The notes under the pieces: model-generated
Told to the model about the DNA's origin: nothing
Database searches by the model: none
Seen by the model: the letters and a program-made list of their open reading frames with translations, nothing else
Translations under genes and position numbers: made by a program
From: Enterococcus quebecensis
GTDB lineage: Bacteria > Bacillota > Bacilli > Lactobacillales > Enterococcaceae
Assembly (NCBI RefSeq): GCF_001730365.1
Contig: NZ_MIKB01000012.1
Span: 186,001 to 250,000 of the forward strand
Direction of reading: 5' to 3'
DNA: 64,000 bases
Part shown: one piece after another, positions 46,249 through 56,035 of the stretch
Layout: the number at the start of each line of letters is the position of its first letter
How positions within the stretch are numbered: the first letter of the stretch is position 1

Positions 46249-47385
46249 ATGTCTATGTTTATTTATGAAATTTTCATTCGTCTTTTTCTGACGTTTATTT
46301 TATCTTTGATTGTAACGCCGATAATTAAACTATTGGCTTTTAGAATAGGAGCTTATGATGCTCCTGGTGAAAGACGAATTAATACGAAGGTCATGCCCAC
46401 AGCTGGAGGATTGAGTATTTATTTTGTCTTTGCATTTTCCTGTTTAGTTTTGTTTCAGTCGATCATACCTATCGATTACATATGGCCGATAATATTAGGC
46501 TCGGGAATTGTTGTTTTAACAGGATTGATTGATGATATTTATGAGTTGTCACCAAAGAAAAAGACAATTGGTATTTTGTTAGGAGCCTTGGTCATTTATT
46601 TTGTTGCTGATATTCGGATTGATATGGTAACCTTGCCATTTTTTGGTCACATTGATTTGCGCTGGTTTAGTTTGCCATTAACTTTGTTTTGGATTTTAGC
46701 TATAACAAATGCCGTTAACTTAATTGACGGATTAGATGGATTGGCATCAGGGGTTTCGATAATAAGTTTAACAACGATAGGCGTGATTGGTTATTTTTTC
46801 CTTCATGCTAAAACGGTGTTTATTCCAATTGTGATTTTTGTATTAGTTGCTAGCATTGCAGGTTTTTTCCCTTATAATTTCTATCCAGCTAAAGTATTTT
46901 TAGGGGATACTGGTGCGCTGTTTTTAGGGTTTATGATTGCTGTAATGTCTTTACAAGGATTGAAAAATGCTACGTTTATTACAGTGATTACACCAATGAT
47001 TATTTTAGGTGTACCGATTACGGATACCGTTTATGCAATCATCCGGCGCTTAATGAATAAACGTCCGATCTCTTCAGCCGATAAGATGCACTTGCATCAT
47101 CGCTTACTATCTTTAGGTTTTACTCATAAAGGGGCAGTAATGACGATTTATGGTTTGGCATTGGTCTTTTCATTTGTCGCATTGTTATTCAGTTACGCCA
47201 GTAATGTTGCTTCGATTTTACTTATTGTGTTTAGTGCCATTGGTTTAGAGCTGTTTATAGAAATGATTGGATTAGTCGGTGAAAACCATCAGCCGTTAAT
47301 GTATGTTTTACGTGTATTTGGAAATCGTGAGTTTCGTCAGCAACAAATAGAAAAACGATTAGGCAAGCATTCTAAGAAAAAGTAA
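46249..47385 (+). CDS. epaA: Undecaprenyl-phosphate GlcNAc-1-phosphate transferase (EpaA/TagO)
   Basis: 378 aa polyprenyl-phosphate sugar-1-phosphate transferase with about eleven membrane segments. Motifs: DAPGERRINTKVMPTAGGL, LTGLIDDIYELSPKKK with the Mg-binding DD, NAVNLIDGLDGLASG, and HLHHRLLSLGFTH. It links GlcNAc-P to undecaprenyl phosphate and so starts epa rhamnan and wall teichoic acid-like chains. The start is ATG 46249, 8 bases from AAAGTAGG; an ATG 27 bases earlier lies at the TSS. It is the same superfamily as mraY at 2070. Confidence 0.93.
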   Translation: MSMFIYEIFIRLFLTFILSLIVTPIIKLLAFRIGAYDAPGERRINTKVMPTAGGLSIYFVFAFSCLVLFQSIIPIDYIWPIILGSGIVVLTGLIDDIYELSPKKKTIGILLGALVIYFVADIRIDMVTLPFFGHIDLRWFSLPLTLFWILAITNAVNLIDGLDGLASGVSIISLTTIGVIGYFFLHAKTVFIPIVIFVLVASIAGFFPYNFYPAKVFLGDTGALFLGFMIAVMSLQGLKNATFITVITPMIILGVPITDTVYAIIRRLMNKRPISSADKMHLHHRLLSLGFTHKGAVMTIYGLALVFSFVALLFSYASNVASILLIVFSAIGLELFIEMIGLVGENHQPLMYVLRVFGNREFRQQQIEKRLGKHSKKK

Positions 47386-47402
47386 ATAATCATTGGTAAT
47401 AC

Positions 47403-47491
47403 TTGTTGAGATGTAATGCTGTGTTATAATTCATTGAATAAGCAAAATAAGAGAGTGGAACAAAACTCTGGAGGTTTTGCTCCACTCTTAT
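47403..47491 (+). promoter_or_regulatory. Promoter followed by hairpin upstream of epaB
   Basis: TTGTTG (47403-47408), 16 bases, TATAAT (47425-47430) could start a transcript near 47437. Ten bases later is a hairpin: GAGAGTGGAACAAAAC (47450-47465) with GTTTTGCTCCACTCTT (47474-47489). This motif is a common enterococcal intergenic terminator. It could end epaA mRNA and attenuate a downstream one. Confidence 0.5.
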
Positions 47492-47609
47492 AAAATAAAA
47501 TTAACCGAATAACGACAAAGTAATTGTTGTTTCAAATTAGGTGTAAATATGCTAGTAAAAGAAGAATTGCTACTTTGATTTAACTTATCTATAAATGAGG
47601 GGCCAAAAT

Positions 47610-48392
47610 ATGAATGATAGAATAACGATCTCTATTGTTACTCACAATAGCCGTCATATTTTTGATGTGCTTGACAACTTGAAATGTGAATTAGGACCAG
47701 AATCAAAATATGACATACATATATTTGACAATGCTTCCGAGCAAAGTTACATAAACAGACTTGAGAGCTATGGCTCCTTTATTGTATTGCACAAATCTTC
47801 TGAAAATAAAGGATTTGGTTATGGACACAATCAGGTTTTAAAAAATGTTGCCACACCATATAGTGTCATTTTTAATCCGGACGTTTTGATTACAAAAGAT
47901 GTGTTGGATAAAATGATTCAACGAATGAAAGAAGAGGAGCAGTTAGCTGCTGTCTGTCCAAAAGTATTAAATTCAGATGGAACGACACAGCATTTGGTAC
48001 GCCAAAAACTTGATGTGTTCGATTATATGTTGCGCTTTGTTCCGTTTCCTTTTGTTAAAAAGTTGTTTGACAAGCGCTTAAGTTATTATGAATGTAGAGA
48101 TTTACCAGATGACAAGACATCTTATATTAAGATGGGATCGGGTTGTTTAATGGTGATAGATAGTGAAAAGTTTAAGTTAGTAGGCGGATTTGATGAACGA
48201 TTTTTTATGTACTTTGAGGATAATGATCTTTGTTTGAGCTTTGGACAAGCAGGATATAAGATATTATACACACCTTTTGAGACTGTGATTCATTTGTACG
48301 AAAAAGGAGCACATAAAAATAAAAAACTATTTAAAATCTTTTTACAATCTATGGGTAAGTTCTTTAATAAATGGGGCTGGAGGTTTTTTTAA
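47610..48392 (+). CDS. epaB: GT2 glycosyltransferase, probable rhamnosyltransferase (EpaB)
   Basis: 260 aa. The GT-A fold opens ISIVTHNSRHIFDVLDNL; the metal-site region is VIFNPDVLITKD, and GSGCLMVIDSEKFKLVGGFDERFFMYFEDNDLC holds the conserved FDE-FF-YFED motif of rhamnosyltransferases. The position directly after epaA and before two further GT2 genes matches epaB, which makes the first rhamnosyl linkages of the antigen. ATG 47610 has GAGGGG upstream. The stop directly abuts the GTG of the next gene. Confidence 0.9.
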   Translation: MNDRITISIVTHNSRHIFDVLDNLKCELGPESKYDIHIFDNASEQSYINRLESYGSFIVLHKSSENKGFGYGHNQVLKNVATPYSVIFNPDVLITKDVLDKMIQRMKEEEQLAAVCPKVLNSDGTTQHLVRQKLDVFDYMLRFVPFPFVKKLFDKRLSYYECRDLPDDKTSYIKMGSGCLMVIDSEKFKLVGGFDERFFMYFEDNDLCLSFGQAGYKILYTPFETVIHLYEKGAHKNKKLFKIFLQSMGKFFNKWGWRFF

Positions 48393-49226
48393 GTGGAGAA
48401 TAAGGTAGTCATTACAATCGTTTTATATCGAACGAACTTCTCACAAACACCTAGCTACAACCTACTGAAGAACTATATTGTAGAAAAAAAGTCAGTTTAT
48501 TTGTTGCTTTATGATAATAGTGATAAAGCACAAGATAATGAATTGTTTGATCAAGAAAATGTTTGTTACATCCATGACGAGACGAATCCGGGGCTAGCAA
48601 AAGCTTACAATGCTGGAAACCGATACCTTACAGAAGTTAAGGGGGACATAATGTTATTGCTAGATCAAGACACTCTATTGGATGAACGGTATCTTGAGAA
48701 GCTTTTATGTATGTCGTTAGATATAGCTATAGGAGCGTATGTTCCGATTGTAAGTTCTCATGGTAGGCAGATATCACCTGTGTTTTCTGACAAATATATT
48801 GGTCGTCAATCAGAGTTACCTACATCAGGCAGCTATTCAAAAATGATCATGAGTATTAATTCAGGAACGGCATTACCTAAAGAAACATTAAAAAGTATTG
48901 GTATGTTCAATCTAGATTTTCCGTTAGATTTTTTAGACCATTGGCTTTTTTGGAAGATTTATCAATTACATAAAAAAGTTTGTGTATTAGATTATCATTT
49001 AGAGCATGATTTATCTGTGTTGGATTATCGCAGGGTTAATAGTCAAAGATATGAGTCCATTATTCGTGCTGAAACATTATTCTATCAAAAATATGATCAG
49101 GATAAGTTACTTGTTCACAGAAAACATCTGTTTTTAAGAACAATCAAACAATTTTTACGTGTGAAGAACAGAAAGATTTGGCGTCGTACGTTTCTGGAAT
49201 ATCGATCACTGATGAAAGGAAAATAA
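48393..49226 (+). CDS. epaC: GT2 glycosyltransferase (EpaC)
   Basis: 277 aa. The N-terminus ITIVLYRTNFSQTPSYNLL, the metal-binding LLLDQDTLLDERYL and the later FNLDFPLDFLDHWLFWKIY are typical of RfbF/WbbL-like rhamnosyltransferases. It starts with GTG right after the epaB stop, with GGAGG 9 bases upstream in epaB, so translation is coupled. It has a basic C-terminus. It probably adds rhamnose to the growing epa chain; the linkage is not predictable. Confidence 0.88.
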   Translation: MENKVVITIVLYRTNFSQTPSYNLLKNYIVEKKSVYLLLYDNSDKAQDNELFDQENVCYIHDETNPGLAKAYNAGNRYLTEVKGDIMLLLDQDTLLDERYLEKLLCMSLDIAIGAYVPIVSSHGRQISPVFSDKYIGRQSELPTSGSYSKMIMSINSGTALPKETLKSIGMFNLDFPLDFLDHWLFWKIYQLHKKVCVLDYHLEHDLSVLDYRRVNSQRYESIIRAETLFYQKYDQDKLLVHRKHLFLRTIKQFLRVKNRKIWRRTFLEYRSLMKGK

Positions 49227-49937
49227 ATGATCTCAGTTTGTATTGCCACATATAATGGAGAAACATACCTAAGGGAGCAGTTGGATAGTATTTTACTCCA
49301 ATTAGGAGCGGAGGATGAGTTGATTATATCTGACGACGGATCTGGAGACGGGACGATAGATATAATCAATAGTTATGCGGTTGAAGATTCTCGGATAAGG
49401 TTTTTTAATGGGCCAGGTAAAGGTGTAATTGCTAATTTTGAATTTGCGATTGCTCAAAGTCAGGGAGAATTTATTTTTTTAGCAGATCAAGATGACGTCT
49501 GGCTTTCAGAAAAAGTTCAAACAACACTGAATTTTTTTGAAAATCATCCTAAAATCGATTTAGTAATCAGTGACTTAGTAATTGTTGATGAACATTTAGA
49601 ACCGATTGAAGCTTCCTATTTTGATTATAGAAAAGTTAAACTTGGATTTCTTCATAATATAGTGAAAAATAAATATATTGGTGCAGGAATGGCTTTTCGC
49701 AGCAATCTTAAAGCAAAAATTTTACCAATCCCAGCCGATGTACCTATGCATGATATGTGGATTGGTTTGATTGCAGCATATAAGAATAAAAGCGGGTTGA
49801 TACCACAACAGCTTACCTTATACCGTAGACATGATAATAACGCCAGTGAAATCAAGACTAAAGCTAGTTTTATTCAACAGCTAAAGTGGCGATATGTGCT
49901 GATTAAAGCGCTTGTGAAGCGTGGTGTGCTAAAATAA
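49227..49937 (+). CDS. epaD: GT2 glycosyltransferase (EpaD)
   Basis: 236 aa. The classical GT2 start ISVCIATYNGETYLREQLDSILLQ, the nucleotide-binding ELIISDDGSGDGT and the metal site FLADQDDVW are clear. The C-terminal YRRHDNNASEI motif is typical of rhamnosyl transferases of Gram-positive rhamnan clusters. The ATG immediately follows the epaC stop (TAAATG). The next gene, rmlA, has its own 128-base upstream region. Confidence 0.88.
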   Translation: MISVCIATYNGETYLREQLDSILLQLGAEDELIISDDGSGDGTIDIINSYAVEDSRIRFFNGPGKGVIANFEFAIAQSQGEFIFLADQDDVWLSEKVQTTLNFFENHPKIDLVISDLVIVDEHLEPIEASYFDYRKVKLGFLHNIVKNKYIGAGMAFRSNLKAKILPIPADVPMHDMWIGLIAAYKNKSGLIPQQLTLYRRHDNNASEIKTKASFIQQLKWRYVLIKALVKRGVLK

Positions 49938-50065
49938 AATGAGAATTATTTTACAGTTATGTAAAATAGTTTGAAAAGACATGACAAGTTATAATGATAA
50001 TGAGATAATGTTTAGTGACAAGTTCGACTAAACTGAAATAAATAATTTTAAAGGAGTTTTTTAAT

Positions 50066-50935
50066 ATGAAAGGAATCATTTTAGCTGGAGGAAGTGGGAC
50101 TAGATTATACCCATTAACAAAGGCAACATCTAAACAATTAATGCCGATTTATGATAAACCAATGATTTATTATCCAATGTCAACGTTGATGTTGGCAGGT
50201 ATCAAAGAGATTTTAATCATCTCAACACCTGATGATACACCTCGTTTTGAAAGTTTGTTTGGCGATGGGAAAGACCTTGGAATTCGAATTGAATATGCTG
50301 TACAAGAAAGCCCAGATGGACTAGCTCAAGCATTTATTATCGGAGAAGAATTTATCGGAGATGATAGTGTTTGTCTGGTTTTAGGTGATAATATTTATTA
50401 TGGTGGCGGTCTATCTAATATGCTACAACGAGCAGCCGCAAAAGAAAGTGGCGCAACAGTTTTTGGATACCATGTGAACGATCCTGAACGTTTTGGTGTT
50501 GTTGAGTTTGATGGTAACATGCAAGCTCTTTCTATTGAAGAAAAACCAACTAAACCAAAATCAAATTACGCAGTAACTGGTCTTTATTTTTATGACAATG
50601 AAGTGGTTGAGATTGCGAAAAATATTAAGCCTTCTGAACGTGGAGAGCTAGAAATCACTGACGTGAATAAAGTCTATCTAGAAAAGAATAAGCTATCCGT
50701 TGAATTGATGGGTCGAGGTTATGCTTGGCTAGATACAGGGACGCATGAATCACTTTTAGAGGCATCTACCTTTATCGAAACAATTGAAAAACGTCAAAAT
50801 TTAAAAGTTGCTTGTTTGGAAGAGATTGCTTACCGAATGAATTACATCTCGAAAGAGCAACTAGTTGAATTAGCACAACCATTGAAGAAAAACGGCTATG
50901 GACAATATTTGTTACGCTTAGCGGAAACAGAGTAG
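50066..50935 (+). CDS. epaE: Glucose-1-phosphate thymidylyltransferase (RmlA/EpaE)
   Basis: 289 aa, first enzyme of dTDP-L-rhamnose synthesis. The nucleotide motif [30 protein letters not shown] is at residues 8-37 and the metal site is [20 protein letters not shown] lies upstream. The gap before it contains TTGAAA (49971), TATAAT (49990) and GATAAT (49996), but spacings of 13 and 19 are not ideal, so a separate promoter is only possible. It is followed by rmlC after 14 bases. Confidence 0.96.
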   Translation: MKGIILAGGSGTRLYPLTKATSKQLMPIYDKPMIYYPMSTLMLAGIKEILIISTPDDTPRFESLFGDGKDLGIRIEYAVQESPDGLAQAFIIGEEFIGDDSVCLVLGDNIYYGGGLSNMLQRAAAKESGATVFGYHVNDPERFGVVEFDGNMQALSIEEKPTKPKSNYAVTGLYFYDNEVVEIAKNIKPSERGELEITDVNKVYLEKNKLSVELMGRGYAWLDTGTHESLLEASTFIETIEKRQNLKVACLEEIAYRMNYISKEQLVELAQPLKKNGYGQYLLRLAETE

Positions 50936-50949
50936 GGGCGAATAATAAA

Positions 50950-51522
50950 ATGAAAGTTATTGATACAAAATTACAAGATGTAAAAATCATTGAGATGGAT
51001 GTCTTTGGAGATCATCGTGGATTTTTTACTGAAAGTTATTCTAAAGAAAAATTTGCTGAACATGGATTGAATTTTGATTTTGTACAAGATAATCATTCTC
51101 TTTCAAGTGAAGCAGGTGTGTTACGCGGACTGCACTTTCAAAAGGGTGAAGCGGCTCAAACAAAGCTGATTCGTGTAGTAACAGGAGCGGTGCTAGATGT
51201 GATCGTGGATATCCGTAAAGGCAGCCCAACTTATGGACAGTGGGAAGGCTATATTTTGTCAGAGCATAACCACCGTCAATTATTAGTACCTAAAGGCTAT
51301 GCTCATGGTTTTGTAACCTTAACGCCAAATGTCAACTTTATGTATAAGTGCGACAATTATTATAATGCGCCAGCAGATGGTGGGCTTGCCTTTGATGATC
51401 CGAATTTAGCAATTGACTGGCCGATTGATATCCAAAAAGCAATTACGTCTGAAAAAGATAAAAATCATCCGACATTAAAAGAATTTGAATCAGAAAATCC
51501 ATTTATTTATGGTGAAATCTAA
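50950..51522 (+). CDS. epaF: dTDP-4-dehydrorhamnose 3,5-epimerase (RmlC/EpaF)
   Basis: 190 aa cupin epimerase, third step of dTDP-rhamnose synthesis. The active-site block RGLHFQKGEAAQTKLIRVV contains the catalytic His, and VPKGYAHGFVTL the metal-free cupin centre. The genes are in the order A-C-B-D, usual for Gram-positive rhamnan loci. AGGGGC lies upstream. Confidence 0.96.
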   Translation: MKVIDTKLQDVKIIEMDVFGDHRGFFTESYSKEKFAEHGLNFDFVQDNHSLSSEAGVLRGLHFQKGEAAQTKLIRVVTGAVLDVIVDIRKGSPTYGQWEGYILSEHNHRQLLVPKGYAHGFVTLTPNVNFMYKCDNYYNAPADGGLAFDDPNLAIDWPIDIQKAITSEKDKNHPTLKEFESENPFIYGEI

Positions 51523-52575
<1,053 letters not shown>

Positions 52576-52641
52576 ATCTATATAACTGAGTTTCTGGGAC
52601 CAATCTTAGATAAACAGTTTGATTGAAATAATCGTTTATGA

Positions 52642-52666
52642 GGCAGGAGAAGTCCTGCCTTTTTTC
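52642..52666 (+). terminator. Intrinsic terminator/attenuator between rmlB and rmlD
   Basis: GGCAGGA pairs with TCCTGCC on a GAAG tetraloop, followed by TTTTTTC. It is a textbook terminator inside the rml block; rmlD begins 19 bases later and has no obvious promoter of its own, so partial read-through is implied. Confidence 0.85.
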
Positions 52667-52684
52667 TTGAAGGAGGAAATAGCA

Positions 52685-53515
52685 ATGATACTTTTAACTG
52701 GTGGTAATGGACAGTTAGGAACAGAATTACGTCATTTATTGGACGAGCAAGGATTAGAATATGTTTCAACAGATTCAACAAATTTGGATATCACGAATGC
52801 GGAACAGACAATGTCATTTATCACTGATTTGAAGCCTGAACTGATTTATCACTGCGCAGCATACACGGCTGTGGATAAAGCAGAAGATGAAGGCAAAGAG
52901 TTAGATGAAAAAGTAAATGTAGATGGAACACGCAATGTGGTTAATGCTGCAAAAGCAGTGGATGCTGTGTTGGTTTATATCAGTACTGACTACGTATTTG
53001 ATGGTACAAAAAAAGAGGATACATACAAAGTAGATGATCAAACAAATCCTCAAAATGAATACGGTCGAACTAAATTATTAGGTGAACAAATTGTTCAAGA
53101 GTCGATGGAAAAATACTATATCATTCGTACTTCTTGGGTCTTTGGTCAATATGGACATAATTTTGTGTTCACGATGCAAAAGTTAGCTGAAACTCGTGAT
53201 CAATTAACTGTAGTTAATGATCAGTTTGGTCGTCCGACTTGGACCAGAACATTAGCTGAATTTATGGTATTTGTGATTAAAGAAAAAGCGCCATATGGTG
53301 TTTATCATTTATCAAATGACAATAGTTGTAGTTGGTACGACTTTGCTAAAGAAATTTTAAAGAATACTGATGTACAAGTATTACCAGTGGATTCCAGTAA
53401 ATTTCCGCAAAAAGCAATTCGACCTAAATACTCTGTGATGGATCTCAGTAAAGCTAAAGCACTAGGGTTTGAAATACCTACTTGGCAAGTAGCACTGGAA
53501 ATGATGTTGAAATAG
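52685..53515 (+). CDS. epaH: dTDP-4-dehydrorhamnose reductase (RmlD/EpaH)
   Basis: 276 aa SDR-type reductase, last step in dTDP-L-rhamnose synthesis. The N-terminal LTGGNGQLGTELR binds NADPH; STDYVFDGTKKEDTYKVDD and YGRTKLLGEQ supply the catalytic Thr/Tyr/Lys. ATG 52685 follows AAGGAGG by 8 bases; upstream codons lie inside the terminator hairpin. It completes the four-gene rml set. A 280-base AT-rich gap follows, in which TATAAT at 53744-53749 is a candidate -10 for the next gene. Confidence 0.95.
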   Translation: MILLTGGNGQLGTELRHLLDEQGLEYVSTDSTNLDITNAEQTMSFITDLKPELIYHCAAYTAVDKAEDEGKELDEKVNVDGTRNVVNAAKAVDAVLVYISTDYVFDGTKKEDTYKVDDQTNPQNEYGRTKLLGEQIVQESMEKYYIIRTSWVFGQYGHNFVFTMQKLAETRDQLTVVNDQFGRPTWTRTLAEFMVFVIKEKAPYGVYHLSNDNSCSWYDFAKEILKNTDVQVLPVDSSKFPQKAIRPKYSVMDLSKAKALGFEIPTWQVALEMMLK

Positions 53516-53795
53516 TTGATAATAGTTTTTGGCTTCGGGGAATAAAAGAAATCTATAAAAACTATTTTTTAAATTTTTGTAGATTTCTGAAGAAGCTATT
53601 TTGAAATCAAGGAATCGTGTATTTATTTTTTAAAGAGAAAGAAAAACATTTTTTTGGTTTATTCTTTTCTTTTTTACATAGCTGTTATGTTAATTAAATA
53701 TAAGGGAAAGTCATAGTATCTTTTATTTTACTAGTATCTAAGTTATAATTATTAAGTTGAAATCATGAAATGATATTGATTGGAGGAAATGCAAA

Positions 53796-54965
53796 ATGAA
53801 AAAAATTTCTATATTCGGTTTAGGATATGTTGGACTCGCTAACGCGTTATTGCTAAGTCAAAAAGAGCAAGTGAAGGCGTATGATATTGTTGATGAAAAA
53901 ATTGATTTATTAAATAAAGGTATCTCTCCTCTAGAAGACAAGGAAGTACATGCTTTTTTAGGCAGGAAAGATTTGAATGTCGAATTTGTGAAAGATTTTG
54001 AAGAAGCTGTTAAATTTGGGGAATACCTGATTATAGCAACTCCAACTGATTATAATGAGGAAAAAAATTATTTTGATACTTCCACCGTTGAAAATGTTAT
54101 TGAACAAGCTCTTGCTATTCGAAAAGATGCTGTATTTATTATAAAATCGACTGTTCCAGTTGGGTATACGGAGACTTTAAAGAAAAAATATCAAACGGAG
54201 AATATTATCTTTTCTCCTGAATTTTTACGTGAAGGTAAAGCGTTGTATGATAATCTTTATCCATCAAGAATTATTGTTGGTGAATGTTCCAAACGTGGTG
54301 AAGAAATTTCAACAATGTTTTTAGAAAACACAGTTGAAAAAAATGCTGAGGTATTACTGACCCATGCTACAGAGGCAGAAGCAATAAAATTATTTTCTAA
54401 CACATATTTAGCGCTTAGGGTAGCTTATTTTAATGAGTTGGACACGTATGCTGAGGCAAGAGGATTAAATGCAAAACAGATTATCGAAGGCGTTGGCTTA
54501 GATCCAAGAATCGGATCTCATTATAATAACCCTTCTTTTGGTTATGGCGGTTACTGCTTACCTAAAGATACAAAGCAATTACGTGCGAATTATGATAAAG
54601 TACCGAATAATATTATTGGTGCCATTGTGGATGCAAATACAACTCGAAAAGATTTTATTGCTGAGCAAATATTAGCTAAAAAACCTAAAGTAGTAGGGAT
54701 TTATCGTTTAACGATGAAAGCTAACTCAGATAATTTCAGGTATTCTTCCATCCAAGGGATTATGAAACGTTTGAAAGCAAAAGGAATAGAGGTTATTGTT
54801 TACGAGCCGAATTTAGCAGAGGAAGAGTTCTATAATTCTAAAGTGGAGAAAGATTTAGAAACGTTTAAACAAACTTCTGATGTCATTGTGGTAAACAGAA
54901 TGGAAGAAGCATTATTTGATGTTGAAGAAAAAATTTATACAAGAGATATTTTTAAAAGAGATTAA
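53796..54965 (+). CDS. UDP-glucose/GDP-mannose dehydrogenase family enzyme (UDP-glucose 6-dehydrogenase type)
   Basis: 389 aa NAD-dependent nucleotide-sugar dehydrogenase that would oxidise UDP-glucose to UDP-glucuronate. The N-terminal Rossmann motif is [17 protein letters not shown], the conserved [14 protein letters not shown] and [17 protein letters not shown] blocks are present, and the catalytic Cys254 is in [10 protein letters not shown]. The architecture matches HasB-type enzymes. GGAGG lies upstream. It lies between epaH and the ABC transporter, with its own promoter region, so a uronic acid may be part of the polysaccharide or its decoration. The product could also be another uronate. 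Confidence 0.9.
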   Translation: MKKISIFGLGYVGLANALLLSQKEQVKAYDIVDEKIDLLNKGISPLEDKEVHAFLGRKDLNVEFVKDFEEAVKFGEYLIIATPTDYNEEKNYFDTSTVENVIEQALAIRKDAVFIIKSTVPVGYTETLKKKYQTENIIFSPEFLREGKALYDNLYPSRIIVGECSKRGEEISTMFLENTVEKNAEVLLTHATEAEAIKLFSNTYLALRVAYFNELDTYAEARGLNAKQIIEGVGLDPRIGSHYNNPSFGYGGYCLPKDTKQLRANYDKVPNNIIGAIVDANTTRKDFIAEQILAKKPKVVGIYRLTMKANSDNFRYSSIQGIMKRLKAKGIEVIVYEPNLAEEEFYNSKVEKDLETFKQTSDVIVVNRMEEALFDVEEKIYTRDIFKRD

Positions 54966-55232
54966 TAATAATGAATATAGTAAAAATAAAAGGCTAGCTT
55001 TTCGATGAGGAAATTTTATTTTTCTATCGGTACTAGATTGACTATTTTAGATATAGTAGCATTGAACGAAAAGATTTAGTATAATAAGCGAATTAGCAAT
55101 TTTAGTTCCATCACACGCAAGCAAATTTGTTTTTTTACTAGGCTGTGTTAGTAAGTTTTTTTATGATCTATGACAATAAAAGTATCAACGTTGTCATTCT
55201 TCAAAAACTGATATTTGAGGGAGAATTTATTA

Positions 55233-56033
55233 ATGTTTGAAAAAAAGAATCGAATCTTATTGAAAGAACTGGTAAAAACTGATTTTAAATTAAGGTATCA
55301 AGGAAGCGTTATTGGTTATTTATGGTCAGTCTTAAGGCCAGTAATGCTATTTGCGGTCATGTATATAGTGTTTATTTATTTTCTGCGTTTTGGAGATGAT
55401 GTTCCTCACTTTGCGGTAGCTTTACTTTTAGGTCAAGTCTTATGGGGATTCTTTAATGAGACAACTAATTTAGGTATGGTGTCAATTGTTAATAGAGGAG
55501 ATTTATTAAGAAAACTCAACTTTCCAACCTATATAGTTGTTGTGGCCGTTTCAATAAATGCCTTCATTAATTTGATAATCAGTCTAGTTATTGTTTTTAT
55601 CTTTGCTCTGATCAATCAAGTTGATTTATCCGTATTTGGATTCTTGGCACCACTTCTTTTCATTGAATTATATGCATTTTCATTAGGAATTGCATTTATC
55701 TTGGCTACAATTTATGTAAGATTCAGAGATATTGGTCCAATATGGGAAGTTCTTTTGCAAATAGGTTTGTATATGACTCCAATTATTTATCCAGTGACAT
55801 TAATTATTCAAAGAGCAGATGTTAGAATTGCAAAATTGTTATTGTTAAATCCAATGGCTCAGATGATTCAGGATATGCGATACTGGTTCACAAGTCCTGT
55901 TAATGTTACAGTATGGCAATTGATTGATAATAAATTTATTATGGTCATTCCATATATCATACCTTTTATCGTACTGATATTTGGCTTTTTAATTTTTAAT
56001 AAAAATTCTAAGAAGTTTGCGGAGATTCTTTAA
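55233..56033 (+). CDS. epaL: ABC transporter permease for polysaccharide export (EpaL, TagG-like)
   Basis: 266 aa ABC-2 permease with six membrane segments. The start LKELVKTDFKLRYQGSVIGYLWSVLRPV is highly characteristic of O-antigen and teichoic acid exporters. ATG 55233 has GAGGGAG upstream; a TTG 18 bases earlier precedes that site. It is 2 bases from the ATPase gene. The preceding 267-base gap has TATAAT at 55080-55085 but no convincing -35. Symbol by synteny with E. faecalis. Confidence 0.9.
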   Translation: MFEKKNRILLKELVKTDFKLRYQGSVIGYLWSVLRPVMLFAVMYIVFIYFLRFGDDVPHFAVALLLGQVLWGFFNETTNLGMVSIVNRGDLLRKLNFPTYIVVVAVSINAFINLIISLVIVFIFALINQVDLSVFGFLAPLLFIELYAFSLGIAFILATIYVRFRDIGPIWEVLLQIGLYMTPIIYPVTLIIQRADVRIAKLLLLNPMAQMIQDMRYWFTSPVNVTVWQLIDNKFIMVIPYIIPFIVLIFGFLIFNKNSKKFAEIL

Positions 56034-56035
56034 TT

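Noticed and set aside
49971-50001. Promoter for rmlA (TTGAAA with TATAAT or GATAAT)
   Set aside because: Spacings of 13 and 19 bases are poor, so it was not listed as a feature.
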